This document shows, piece after piece, positions 34,146-45,511 of a stretch of 64,000 nucleotides of DNA (position 1 is its first letter; the number at the start of each line of letters is the position of its first letter). The position numbers and the translations under genes are program-made. The notes under the pieces are model-generated. The model saw nothing but the letters and a program-made list of their open reading frames with translations, was not told where the DNA came from and searched no databases. Source of the stretch: Ryuthela nishihirai (lineage: Eukaryota; Arthropoda; Arachnida; Araneae; Heptathelidae); the NCBI GenBank assembly GCA_038380435.1, contig JAWZYU010000034.1, positions 18,083,404 to 18,147,403 of the forward strand, read 5' to 3'.

Positions 34146-34870
34146 TGTTACGACAGATGAACGTGCTACAATGAATTTATGTTAAACGTGTCATGAACGC
34201 TCGTGCATGCTTCTGCATGAGAATTGTTTAACCAACGAATTGGAATAGAGAACCGATTTGAAAAATAGAAAAGATAGAATTGTAATGATAGAGTTGTGGA
34301 TATCCGAAAGCAGGCATAACTAGTTTCGGTATGTACGTGACGGGTGTAAAAAGTTTAGAAGTATTTTTATGTGGTGAGTGCACGGGAAGGTAGTTTAGTT
34401 TATTGGTGTCGACCGTGGTGGTAAGCTGATAAAGGAAACGAAAAATTCTTCGTCTTGTGCGTGGTGATCAACGTCGGAAAAGAATTGGTTCTGAGAAGCC
34501 AGTACACTTTGCCACAGTTTTGGAATACTTGAGGAATAAAACCTAAGAAGTCATTTTTGTGTATAGTTATTTAGTTATTTAGGAATTGGTAAAATTATTC
34601 TCGAGATATTGAAAATATTCACATATATGATTCTAGTTAAATCGAATATTTATTTATCAACATGATATTGTTGTTCATTGAATGATTTTAGTCTTGTATC
34701 GTGAATTGGATGTGAATAGATTTGTTCACAAATAAGATAAACATTGGTATCTTTAGTTTATGTATATTACTTTTGTACTAAATCACATTATTTTAGATTT
34801 ATTGTTACTAGTTGCTATTTTTGAACCCTCATTAAGTTTTCGTCTGTTTGAATTCATATCAATATTATAA
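34146..34870 (+). repeat. LTR-like repeat (solo LTR candidate), inserted in LINE
   Basis: Starts TGTTACGACAGATGAACGTG and carries a polyadenylation-like GGAATAAAACC at ~34533. A copy in the opposite orientation ends at 56599 (TTCATCTGTCGTAACA), with matching segments including the octamer-rich region around GTGGTGATCAACG, AAAAGAATTGGTTCTGA and ATTGGATGTGAATAGAT. The LINE reading is interrupted exactly here. The right border is approximate because the two copies diverge after ~34735. Confidence 0.65.
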
Positions 34871-36044
34871 AAATGAACTAAAACCATATGGAAAAGACCT
34901 AAGAAAACAATGGGAACTAATAAATAGAATTACAGGGGTAAAAAAAGAGGAATCATTTATACCACACTCTGAAAATATATTAAGCTCGCCAATGACATGA
35001 ATTCATATTTCATTAATGAAAATACTCATGATTGCAAATACTCACGAAGAAACAAGAAAATGTACACTGAATAGCAATGGATATGATACAAATACCTGCT
35101 TAAATTCCATTTACATTAAAAATACAAGTGAAATGAAGGTAAAAATAATATAAACAGATTAGAAAATAATAAAAAATATGGATTTGTTAATCAATCTGTA
35201 AAATGTTAAAAATTATAAACAAGTATCATTTGATTATTTCACAAAGCTGATAATTTTTTCACTTCAAAATGAAGTATTTTATGATTATTTAAAAACTGCT
35301 ATGGTATTACCAAGTTTTTAAACTGGAAATAAAGACTCAATTGCAAATTACAGGACAATTTCTATTTTAACATTATTTACAAAAATATTAGAAAAAATTA
35401 TGAAAGTCAGATTGATTAATTTTTATACTAAATTCAACTTTTTTTGCAATGCTCAATTTGGTTTCAGACAAAAAAATGGTGAAAAAGCAATACTTAATGC
35501 TACAAATAAAATATATAAAAGTATAAAGGAAAATAATAAGACTGTTGCAGTGTTTTTAGATATTAGCAAAGAATTTGATTCAGTGGATCAAAACATTTTG
35601 TTACATAAGTTATATAATACTGGAATAAGAGGTGTTGCATATCAATGATTAAAAACCTATCTGTGAAACAGAAAACAAGCAGTTTGTATTGGCACTCAAT
35701 TCAGTAATTATCTAAATGTTAAGAAGAGCGTTCCTCAAGGTTCTGTACTGGGACCAATTTCGTTCTTAATATTTATGAATGATTTCTGGTCTCTTGATCT
35801 ATATGGATCACTAACATGTTTTGCAGATGCTGCTGCAGTTCTATATACTGCAGACAACTTAAATGAGCTAAAAAGTAAAATTGAGTTTGATTTTAATAGC
35901 ATAAACAATTGGTTTACTAGAAGTAAATTGTGTTTAAATGTTCAAAAAACTAAATATATATTTTTTGAGTTGCATGTCAGTAACACTGACTTTGAAATCA
36001 AGTATCATAAATGAATTGTAACCTAACACAATTTTGTAACTGTA

Positions 36045-36189
36045 CAGTCGCTCAAAAAAGTATCCGAACACTATGGTTGATTACAGAATTCAGAAAAAGT
36101 ATCTGGCAACGATTTTTTTAGAAATTAGTGATCTGGCAACCTCCGTGTCATGTGACACGATAGTGTTCGGATAATTTTTTGAGCGACTG
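36045..36189. mobile_element. 145-bp MITE with ~29-bp TIRs and TA target duplication
   Basis: Left end CAGTCGCTCAAAAAAGTATC and right end GATAATTTTTTGAGCGACTG are inverted copies that continue to CCGAACACTA / TAGTGTTCGG. TA dinucleotides flank both sides (36043-36044, 36190-36191), as for Tc1/mariner. Removing the element restores the LINE frame (CNCT|VIDSQKI), which proves a precise insertion. Confidence 0.92.
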
Positions 36190-36441
36190 TACTGTAATTG
36201 ATAGTCAAAAAATTATAAATATTTAGATGTAATCATAGAAAGTAACTTAAAATGGAAGATGCATGCTGAGACACTTACAAATAGATTGAGATACAGGTTA
36301 TATAAGTTTCATCATTTAAAAAATATTGTTACAAGTACATTTCTTCGCTTTTTATATTTTCTTGTTGTTGGGTTTGTTGTTGGTGGGGGGGGGGAGACTA
36401 TGAGACAAACCCAATTAATCTAAACGATATTCGTAATAAAA

Positions 36442-36535
<94 letters not shown>
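36442..36535 (-). repeat. GAT microsatellite, 3' tail of RTE copy B
   Basis: About 31 uninterrupted ATC triplets on the plus strand lie directly against AAGCAGCCATGGGC, the 3' terminus of the minus-strand RTE. The poly-Asp frame across it is an artefact. Confidence 0.95.
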
Positions 36536-36536
<1 letters not shown>

Positions 36537-39500
36537 AGCAGCCATGGGCTACGGAGGTCCAACCAGACCACGCAGTTTAATTCTCCAAGCATATCTGTCC
36601 TGAGCTACATCTGGCCACTGCACACCAATTCTAACAAGGTCCTGTTTGACATTGTCTGCCCACCGCATCCTAGGTCTCCCCCTCCTTCTGAGGCCTCTAG
36701 GCACACTGTTCATAACCCTATTCGCCAATCTATAATTAACCATACGGGCAACATGGCCAAACCAGCGGAGTCTCTCTCTGCACAACATGCTGCTTAAAGG
36801 AGGTTGAAAACTCCTTGGTCTAATCTCATCATTAGTTACAAAGTTAAACCACCTAATACCCAAGATACTGCGTAAGCATCTAGAATCAAAAGCATCTAGT
36901 TTCCTGTTATCTTGTTTACACAGCGTCCAAGTTTCACTACCATAACTAACCCTAGAAAGAACCAAACTATTACACAGTCTAATTTTAGTCTTTAGGTGTA
37001 TACGCCTATTTCTCCACAATCTCCATAGATTCTTAAAAGTCCCGGCAGCAATACCTATTCGTCTGTTAATCTCATGCCGCACATCACCAGTATCAGTTAC
37101 ATAGCTCCCAAGGTAATTAAACTGTGAGACCTGCTCAAGACTGCAACCATTCAGATTAACTGAATCACAGCCTGCCTGACCAATTTTCATCACTTTAGTT
37201 TTCTCTCTGTTTATAACCAAACCTACTCTACTACCAGTCTCATCAACAGCTCGAATGAAAGAGTTCATCTCATCAACATCATTTGCCAAAAGGGCTAAAT
37301 CATCAGCATAATCTAAATCAGAAATTTTCGTATCTCCAGCCCATTTAAGGCCAAAATCTTTCCCTTGAAGTGAATTTCGCATAACATAATCAACAACCAA
37401 ACTAAAGAGAAAAGGAGACAAAATACACGTCGAACACCAGACGTAATGCTAAACCAATTGCTACAAGACTTACCAACTCTCACACATGACTCAGTGTTAT
37501 TATAGAGAACTTTCATTATGTTAACTAACTTGTCTGGTATATCATATGATCTCACAATCAACCACAAATTATGACGATCAACAGAGTCGAAAGCCTTTTT
37601 GAAATCAACAAAGCTAGCAACCAAAGGTTTCTGAAACTCTAAACATTTCTCAAGAATCTGCCTAAGTGAAAATATCTGATCCACACATCCCCTACCACTT
37701 CTGAATCCACATTGCTCATCACGCAATTGCCTGTCAACCAGATTCTTAATTCTATTAAGCACAATCATGGAAAGAACTTTACCTGGAACAGAGAGTAGGC
37801 TGATAGCCCTATAGTTATCACAAGAACTGCGATCAGCTTTTTTGAAGATAGGGATAATAATAGCTTTGGTAAAATCTTTAGGAACCATGCCTTTATCATA
37901 AAAGTTATTCAAAATTTCACTCATCCAAGTGGTAACCAAAACATTCCCAGCTCTAAGCATTTCTGTAGTAATTTCATCTACCCCTGGGGATTTATGAAGT
38001 TTAAGTTTAGAGATAGCCAAACTAACTTCAGATTGTGTTATAGGGCAACATTAAAGCTGCCAATGCATCTATCATCATTACAAACAATGGGAGTAGAACA
38101 AACCACATTGTTTAGAACATCACTGAAATGCTCAGCCCACCTAGCCATGACAGAATCCTCACCTTCTATAACCTTACCTTGTTTATCCTTCAATCCCTGT
38201 ATGCCAGTCCGTTTTCTACCACATAAAACATTAACTATCTGCTACAGCTCTCTGCTGTTGTGCTGCCTAACTGCTTCCTCAGCTTTGTCAGCCAAGCTAT
38301 CAAGCCAAAGATTTTTATCAGTAGCTAACTGATCCTTTACACGTTTATTAAGCTATCTATAATCTTTTCTATTAGGACTAGTAGGGTACTGATTAAGGAC
38401 ATTCCTGTAGTTCCTTCTTTCTGAAATAAGCTCAATTGCCTTATCACTTAAATAATTCTGTCTCCTCTGCTCCTTTTTTCCTAAAAGAGTACTGTTAGTT
38501 TCCAAAAAAGCATGTTTAAAATGGCCCCATTCTTCCTCAACTTCAGTATTAAGCAAACCATGACTGTCATAATGACTAAGTAACCTATCATGGTAAGCTT
38601 TAGCTATAACTGTGTCTTTCAGAGCTTCAGTATTAAAGGTAAATTTTTTAACCCTAGCACAACACTTTTTAAGTTTAAGTTGCAAGCACTTTTAACAAGG
38701 TAATGGTCAGATCCAATTTACGCTCCCCTATATGCCCTGGTATTTCTAACAGAACTAGCCCATTTGCTGTTAATTAATATATAATCAATCATATTCCTAT
38801 GCAGCCCATCAGGTGAAACCCATGTGTATTTATGTATGTCGCGGTGTTTGTAATATGTGTTAGTTATTCTGAAACCATTGAGTTTACTTACCTGTAGGAG
38901 ACGTTGCCCATTGCCATTGCAGCTACCAATACCAAAAGGGCCTATCACCCCTCCCCAAAGATCAGAGTCAGTACCAACTTTGGCATTGAAGTCACCAAGA
39001 ACAAGGGTAATATCTCCTTTCTTGACAGAATTCAAAATATCGTGAAGTTGTCCGTAAAACCTATCCTTCTCATCCTCATCGGCATCCTCAGTGGGGGCAT
39101 AACAGCAGATAATATTCAAGTCTTTAATGCTTGTCTCAAATTTTGCTGTAAGAAACCTTTCATTAATGCACTCATATCCTAGAAGAGCATCACTAGCATG
39201 TCTGCTGAGCAGCAGACCCACGCCCTGGTGATGCTTTCCATCCTCCCTCCCTGTAAAGAGAAATTTAAAGTTATTTTTAAGTATCTCACCTTTACCTGTC
39301 CATCTGGTCTCTTGCAAGCCTAGAATATCTAGGTTATAGCGCTGGAATTCCTGCATGACATCAAGAGAATAATCTCTATGTAATGTCCTCACGTTCCACG
39401 TTCCTGCAGAGAGAAAATGATTACTAGGATTTTTAAAGAAATTAGGTTTATTGAGATTGGTAGGGTCAACAATATCAAACAGCCCCCTGATCGCAGGCAT

Positions 39501-39930
39501 GGGGCAAAGACCCGTTCCTCCTCCGCTAAAGGCTGAAGTCACCGATGCTGGTAGGAACTTCAGGCACCACCTTTTCAAGTGGACTTTTTCAAGAGCCACA
39601 TGGCCTGCCTGAGACGCATTACTGCAGTTTAGGCTTGACGATGCCCAACTAGCTAAGTAAGGTTCAGGTACCTGCGATGGCCTCTGATTAAAATTATCCA
39701 CCAGCTGATATAAGGTATCCCATGCCTCTGTTCACTTAGAGCTGGCAACCCAGAAGCAAACAGAAAACACAGCGGCAGACTCTCCCTTAACAGAGGCCCA
39801 CCAGTGCAGCAAGTCCAGGATCAATAATCAAGCTCAAATCCATAAACAAGTCCAGTCTAGTAGGTATAAATGGTCAGCACCAGGACCCTGTGAAGTTGAC
39901 CACTCCTTAGCAGGGTTGAAAAAAAAAAGC
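36536..39930 (-). mobile_element. RTE-type LINE, copy B (5' truncated), inside the CR1-like LINE
   Basis: Minus-strand RTE from its tail to a 5' truncation at GGAGTGGTCAACTTCACAGG preceded by CTTTTTTTTTTCAACCCTGC, equal to copy A near 5030. About 220 bp of the 5' end are missing. Upstream of the endonuclease it has ~57 bases absent from copies A and D (a segment encoding SSLNCSNASQAGHVALEKVH). It therefore belongs to a distinct subfamily. Confidence 0.9.
36549..39701 (-). pseudogene. RTE LINE ORF2 of copy B (broken)
   Basis: Endonuclease frame 39701-38718 (327 codons): GTWNVRTLHRDY, LGLQETRWTGKGE, VLGDFNAKVGTDSD, NMIDYILINS. RT N-terminal frame 38020-37313: CGFRSGRGCVDQIF, FVDFKKAFDSVDRHNLW. 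RT C-terminal frame 37421-36549: YADDLALLANDVDE, INREKTKVMKIG, YGSETWTLCKQDN, RWFGHVARMVNY, RGRPRMRWADNV, ending GLVGPP. The true C-terminus is probably that GLVGPP region near the tail, longer than in copy A. Frameshifts at ~38720, ~38340, ~38030 and ~37420 break it. Confidence 0.9.
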
Positions 39931-39941
39931 TTATATTCAAT

Positions 39942-40330
39942 GTGAAAAGTTACAAAGATATTAAATTCCTGAAATTTATTTACATTTATAATATACGAAA
40001 AATTTATATTTTAAAAATTCTCCTGTTTGTGCATGTGAACCATGATTGCCTAGATAGTGTAAAGCGTCCCTACAACACGAGAAGAAGCAATGAATGCATA
40101 GAGCCTTTACATCATAAAAATATTTTGAAAACAAAAAAAATTTCGTTTTCCTTGCACCAAGGAATATTTTAGAAAATAGCATAAAAAATGAAATTAATTT
40201 GCGAAGTTTTAAGCAGAAAATTAGAGATTTTTTGTTAAACATTGAAAACATTGAAATTTTTCTGAGATTCAACTAGCTTAGAATTCTTATTACTTAACTT
40301 ATTATATTTTGATTTTAAAATAGTGCTATC
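39942..40330 (+). pseudogene. C-terminal remnant of the CR1/L2-like LINE ORF2
   Basis: KDIKFLKFIYIYNIRKIYIL, KRPYNTRRSNE and, after stops, a Lys-rich end (SRKLEIFC) fit the conserved tail of CR1/L2/Jockey-like ORF2, where a YNTR motif precedes the last ~80 residues. It lies on the plus strand directly beyond RTE copy B, as expected if copy B split this LINE. Confidence 0.65.
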
Positions 40331-40506
40331 CAATTATTTGTTGCTACTGCTGTTCAATTATGTAAGTCTTTTGAACCTGGACGGGTTGTAAAACTCCTTG
40401 GCTCAAAATAGTTATAACCAAAATTCTGGTTACTTTCTTTTATTAGTTTTTTTCATGGTATTTGTACTATATACGTATTTTTGTATTGCATTGTGATGTA
40501 TTGATG

Positions 40507-40524
40507 TATTATTATTATTATTGG

Positions 40525-40558
<34 letters not shown>

Positions 40559-40571
40559 AGTAGTAGTAGTA
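40507..40571. repeat. Compound trinucleotide microsatellite
   Basis: ATT repeats, then about ten GTT, then four AGT triplets. Surrounding 40331-40714 holds no recognised gene. Confidence 0.95.
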
Positions 40572-40714
40572 CATAATTCATTATATTGTAGCCTCGAAAC
40601 ATTTTACAGAGGGCGAACTGTAGACAGAGTTTATTTTTAAAGGAAAAATTTGGAAAATTTACAAATACTTACAAATTGAAATAATTTTAATAAAATAAAA
40701 TTTTATTAGCTGAG

Positions 40715-42440
40715 ACTAGATTTTGAATTTCCTTACTTTAATCTCTGCAAATGTTTTAACAATCTTCTTAATATTTAATTTTTGTGCCCGTTCATTTTCT
40801 ATTAATAAAATGGCAAGTCCTGATAATCTTTCATCTGAAATTTTACTTCTGAGATAATATTTTATCAATTTTATTTTCGAAAATGAGCGTCCCGATGTTG
40901 CTACATTAATCCTCCTCATCATATATATCTGGAAAAGCTGAAATAAGAGAGTAGTTTTGAAAAATCAATAAATTACCTACTTCCCTTAAGGGTAGAACTT
41001 TTAATTGTTTCCGTTTTCAAGCAAGTAAAGCGCCTTAACTAGCATAGTGGTTAGGCAGCTAGCGACTGTTCCAGCAAGGCAAACTTTGTGTTGTGTTAGC
41101 TCTAACTAAGGCAGTGGTCAGCAGTGACTTCGGTCGTAGTAGGGCATGTCCTTGTATGAGAAGGCCTGTAAAAGCTAGGAGTAGCTTCTAGGATTCTTCT
41201 CTGTCCTATATGTCGCAAATTAAAAAAAAGTCCTAATTGATAGAAACTGAGCAGTAAATGAAGAAATTAAGTCGTATTTATATTCCCTGGTGAGCAGCTT
41301 CGTTTAACTCCTCATCACGATATTTGGATGCAGGACGACGAAGTTGTCAGCGATCTCATTTAAGCTCTTAAAGCACCTTTTGAGTTCCATAATGGCTCTG
41401 TCAAAAATATAGTTGAATATCTCGTTTTTGAAACGACTTTCTGCATTCATAAAGCTCTGGTCCTCACATAGTTCACTATCTATAGGTTTGATTTTAGGGA
41501 CACGAAAAGTCAAGAATCTTGGTTATACATCCCACATTAATACCATCTTTCGTGCGCTTTCATTGAATGTATTAAAATTGTTCTGGATTCCTGCAAGCCT
41601 TCTAGTGCAGTCTGCAATAATTGGGAAGATTTTGAAAGGTCAACATCAAGAGATTGCAGAAATTTTGAGATAGTATCTATTTATTGCAAAATTTTTAATA
41701 GAATTTCGAGAAGAAAAATGTTTTCAAAATTTCTTCATCACATCTATAAATTTATTTTTCAAGGCATCCAGAGATTTATATCTTGAAGACCAGCGAGTTA
41801 CGGAAAATATTTTGAGTGTTATTTAACAAAGTCAGACACAGATTTAAGAGTTTCCCGCCTTTTATCGCTGTCAGGAAAAAAAAAACACTTTAACTCGTTC
41901 CACAAAATCGAAAAACCTTTTTTCCAGAACTGATGCAGAGAGATGATTGCACATCATTAACAACCAAACCAAATTCAACTTATGAGCCACACAGTGCACA
42001 TATTTTGCGTTGCTATAATTTCCTTTAATCTTAGTCGGCACCCCATTATATGCACCGCTCATTACAGCTCGTCCATTATAACTCTGTCCACGTATTTTAT
42101 TTAAATCCAGACCGCACTCTTTTAAGTTGCTACAGTAAATCCCAGAAAAGGTTTTTTCCAGGTCGGTTTGTTGGGAATTCCGTTCTGGTCATTTTCAATT
42201 AAAACGCGCCTAATCACTGGTCTCGATTGCTCTCTTTTGGTAATGTCCTAATAATAGAAATTGCTAAATAATAGAAAAAAAATGGCGCTTTCTGATTTCA
42301 TCACAAATTTCATGCTTGACATACTCGATAGTATTTGAATAATATCATTTTGTATTGATAGACTTAAATATTTTACTTTACCTCTCCCCTTCTATTTTCC
42401 AACAATTCTTTAAAAACTGAGTCATAGGTGGAGAGCAAGG
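40715..42440 (-). pseudogene. hAT transposase relic (ZMYM1/DUF4371-like)
   Basis: Read on the minus strand: LSTYDSVFKELLENRR and YLSLSIQNDIIQIL (DUF4371-like, ~42410-42340); KSESAIFF; SGAYNGVPTKIKGNY and YVHCVAHKLNLVWL (RNase H-like core, ~42060-41960); then, after a frameshift, WSSRYKSLDALK (~41790). Next is RFKNEIFNYIFD (~41430) and the C-terminal dimerisation segment SGRSFSKIKLIKYYLRSKIS / RLSGLAILLIEN (~40890-40790). The domain order equals that of hAT transposases. About 300 bases at 40930-41280 are foreign; they include an A-box-like TAGCATAGTGG. Multiple frameshifts; non-functional. Confidence 0.85.
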
Positions 42441-42735
42441 AAATAACTGATTCACATTAATCTATTAGCCTCACCCACTGCTCGATGCTCCCTGCACACC
42501 CCTCCTTGGTTTTTCACTCTGAAGACTTTATTCATGACCTCTGAATGGCAAGTTATAGCGCAAGGGTTAGAGTAATGTTCACCAACCTTTCAAGAACTTT
42601 AGTCCAATAGTTAACTTCGTTATGTCGTGCAGTTTCTGCTTCCCCTTACAATGTTTTATAGAGTGTACCATACAATAAGTACTCACTGATCGTATACCAG
42701 ACAATAAGTAACATGGAGTTTAGACTCATAATCCC

Positions 42736-43240
42736 CCTCCTCCTCCTCCTCCTCATCATCAAGCAGCCATGGAATACGGAGGTCCAACCAGACTGTGCAG
42801 TTCAATTCTCCAAGCATATCTGTCCTGAGCTACATCTGCTGCATTTGCCCACTGCATACCAATTCTAACAAGGTCCTGTTTGACATTATCTGCCCACCGC
42901 ATCCTAGGTCTCCCCTTCTTTCTGAGGCCTTTAGGCACACTGTTCATAACCCTATTCGCCAATCTATAATTAAACATACGGGCAACATGGCCAAACCAAC
43001 AGAGTCTCTCTCTGCACAATATGCTGCTTAAAGGAGGTTGCCAACTCCTTTGCCTAAGCTCATCATCAGTTATAAAGTTAGACCACCTAATGCCCAGGAT
43101 ACTGCGTAAGCATCTAGAATCAAAAGTATCTAGTTCCCTGTTATCTTATTTGCAAAGTGTCCAAGTTTCACTACCATAACTAACCCCAGAAAGAACCAAA
43201 CTATTATACAGTCTAATTTTAATCTTTAGGTGTATACGCC
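42736..43240 (-). mobile_element. RTE LINE 3' fragment, copy C
   Basis: Covers the C-terminal coding region and 3' end (copy A ~7880-8360), with a CTC/ATC-type triplet tail at 42736-42760 (plus strand). It stops at TGTATACGCC (43240), six bases before the plus-strand 5' end of copy D. The preserved peptide RWFGHVARM matches other copies (here CWFGHVARM). Confidence 0.9.
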
Positions 43241-43245
43241 TGGAA

Positions 43246-43485
43246 TGTAAATGGTAGCTTTGTAGTCACTGGAAGGAGAGCTATGCACCAATTCCCTGTG
43301 ATGATGCATAGAAACGTCCAGGCCTAGCACCTAATATCCAACCTCGCCTTCTCATGGTGCAGACCGTTAGTACCTTTAAAAACAGATACTCTCTTGTGGA
43401 TGTGAACGGAAGTCGAGGGCTACAGAAGGGAATTGCTTACTGATCTGGACAACTATGGCTACTTTTCTTTTTTTTCTACCCTATA
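43246..43485 (+). mobile_element. RTE LINE 5' end, copy D part 1
   Basis: Starts TGTAAATGGTAGCTTTGTAG exactly as copy A at 4808 and runs through AGGCCTAGCACCTAAT and GCAGACCGTTAGTACCTTT to CTACCCT, where it is cut by hAT-derived sequence. Confidence 0.9.
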
Positions 43486-43496
43486 AACCTACTGGA

Positions 43497-44102
43497 CAGA
43501 CACAGATTTAAGAGTTTCCCGCCATTTATCGCTGTCAGAAAAAAAAAACACTTTAACTCGTTCCACAAAATCGAAAAGCCTTTTTTCCTGAACTGATGCA
43601 GACATAGCATCATTAACAACCAAATTCAACTTATGAGCTTACAACTACGCAAAATATACACACAGTGCACATATTTTGCGTTGCTATAATTTCCTTTAAT
43701 CTTAGTGGGCACCCCATTATATGCACCGCTCATTACAGCTCCTCCATCATAACTCTGTCCACGTATTTTATTTAAATCCAGACCGCACTCTTTTAAGTTA
43801 CTACAGTAAATCCAAGAAAAGATTTTTTCCAGGTCGGTTTGTTGGGAATTTCGTTCTGGTCATTTTCAATTAAAATGCGCCTAATCACTAGTCTCGATAA
43901 GATTTTGAAAGGTCAACATCAAGAGATTGCAGAAATTTAGGGATAGCATATATTTATTGCAAAATTTTTAATAGAATTTCGAGAAGAAAATATTTTCAAA
44001 ATTTTCTAATTTCTTTCGAAAAGCTTCAGCATTCAAAATTTCTTCATCACATCTATAAATTTATATTTCAAGGCATCCAGAGATTTATATCTTGAAGACC
44101 AG
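43497..44102 (-). repeat. Circularly permuted duplicate of the hAT relic segment
   Basis: Equals two neighbouring pieces of the hAT relic in swapped order: 43497-43898 matches 41833-42227, and 43899-44102 matches 41626-41793. The join GTCTCGAT|AAGATTTT connects the far ends of the source, while the source junction (41794-41832) is missing. It lies inside RTE copy D. Encodes only fragments (for example WSSRYKSLDALK on the minus strand). Confidence 0.85.
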
Positions 44103-45511
44103 GCTCTGAGCTTGATTATGGATCCTGAATTTGCTGCAATGGTGGGCTTCTGTGGAGGGAAAATCTTCCGCTGTGTTTTCTGTTTGTTTGTGGGTTGACA
44201 GCCCAAGTGAATAGATTCACAGGATATGTTTATCAGCTGGTGGATAATCCTAGCAGAGGTCATTGCAGGCACCTAACACTTTGCTTCTATTGGCATCGTC
44301 AAATTCTACATTGGAGGAAGTCTTCCAGTGTAGATGGCTTTCAGCCTTTAGTGGTGGGGGAACGGGTCTTTGCCTCATGTCTGCGATTAGGGGGCTGTTT
44401 GATATTGTTGGCATTCCCTCTCTCAATAAACATAGTTTCTTTAAACATCCCACTACCTTTCTCTCCATAGGTAGTTGGAATGTGAGGATTCTGCATAGAG
44501 CTTTTTCTCTTGATGTCCTCACACAAGAATTCCACCATTATAATTTAGATATTCTTGGTTTGAAAGAGACCAGATGGAAAGATAAAGGTCAGATTCTTAA
44601 AAATAATCTTAAATTTCTCTTTTCAGGGAGGGACTACAATACGCATCACCAGGGCGTGGGTCTGCTTCTCAGCAGACACGCTAGTGATGCTCTTCTAGCA
44701 TACGAGTGTATTAATGAAAGGTTTCTTACAGCAAAATTTCAGACAAGTGTTAAAGACTTGAATATTATCTGCTGTTATGCTCCCACTGAGGATACCGATG
44801 AGGATGAGAAAGATAGGTTTCACGGACAACTTCAGGATATTTTGAATTCTGTCAAGAAAGGAGATATTACCCTTGTTCTAGGTGACTTGAATGCCAAAGT
44901 TGGTACTGACTCTGACCTTTGGGGAGAGGTGATAGGCCCTTTTGGTATTGGTAGCTGCAATGGCAATGGGCACAGTCTCCTACAGGTAAGTAAACTCAAT
45001 GGTTTCAGAATAACTAACACTTATTACAAACACCGCGACATACATAAGTACACATGGGTTTCATCTGATGGGATGCATAAGAATATGACTGATTATATAT
45101 TAATTAATAGCAAATGGGCTAGTTCTGTCAGGAATATCAGGTCATTTAGGGGAGCTGAAATTGGATCTGAACACTATCTTGTTAAAAGTGTATTGCAACT
45201 TAAACTTAAAAAGGGTTGTGCTAAGGTTAAAAATTTTACCTTTAATACTGAAGCTCTGAAAGACCAAGTTATAGCTAAAGCTTACCATGATAGGTTACTT
45301 AGTGATTGTGACAGTCATGGTTTGCTTACTACTGAAGTTGAGAAGAATGGGAACATTTTAAACAGGCTTGTTTTGAACACTAACAGTACTCTTTTAGAAA
45401 AAAAAGAGCAGAAGAGACAGAATTATCTGAGTGATAAGGCACTTGAGCTTATTTCGGAAAGTAAGAACTGCAGGAATATCCTTAATCAATACCCTACTAG
45501 TCCTAAGCCTA
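44103..45511 (+). mobile_element. RTE LINE copy D part 2, endonuclease region
   Basis: Resumes at GCTCTGAGCTTGATTATGGA (copy A 5110) and runs to CCCTACTAGTCCTAA (copy A ~6510). It then joins minus-strand RTE sequence. Part 1 plus part 2 give the 5' half of one LINE. Confidence 0.9.
44263..45511 (+). pseudogene. RTE endonuclease ORF of copy D (longest open endonuclease frame)
   Basis: About 415 codons are open without a stop: SWNVRILHRAFSLDVLTQEF, LGLKETRWKDKG (Gln to Lys relative to other copies), VLGDLNAKVGTDSDLW (the FNAK of other copies is LNAK), NMTDYILINSKWA and GSEHYLV (His kept, Asp of SDH changed to Glu). These changes at otherwise conserved sites suggest it is not catalytically sound despite being open. 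The last ~20 codons before 45564 are antisense LINE sequence after the inversion join. Confidence 0.85.

Larger units (their letters stand above)
33150..36350 (+). pseudogene. ORF2 endonuclease and reverse transcriptase of the CR1/L2-like LINE
   Basis: Endonuclease: TLKNIDIILLTEIW (~33222), NLNIDILKDSGTSNDYLNIL (~33538) and ITDHFPVIIKV (~33730). RT: SIANYRTISIL, AQFGFRQKNGEKAILN (~35450), TVAVFLDISKEFDSVDQNIL (motif A), KSVPQGSVLGPISFLIFMND (motif B, ~35725) and CFADAAAVLYT (motif C with the second catalytic Asp lost: ADDT-type became ADAA). After the MITE the reading resumes with YLDVIIESNLKWKMHAETL (~36220). Inactive because of the motif change, stops and insertions. Confidence 0.85.
32160..40330 (+). 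mobile_element. CR1/L2-like LINE split by three nested insertions
   Basis: Segments in order: ORF1 (32180-32765), endonuclease (~33150-33770), linker, RT (~35270-36040), RT C-terminal part (36192-36350) and ORF2 tail (39942-40330). They are separated by an LTR-like repeat (34146-~34870), a MITE (36045-36189) and RTE copy B (36442-39930). The open-frame fragments read through these joins in the expected LINE order. Stops are frequent and the copy is old. Confidence 0.75.

Noticed and set aside
36442..36535. Poly-Asp protein frame
   Set aside because: GAT microsatellite tail of an RTE LINE read as codons.
41030..41270. SINE insertion in the hAT relic
   Set aside because: An A-box-like TAGCATAGTGGTTAG is present, but there is no B box and no second copy, so only an unexplained insertion can be claimed.
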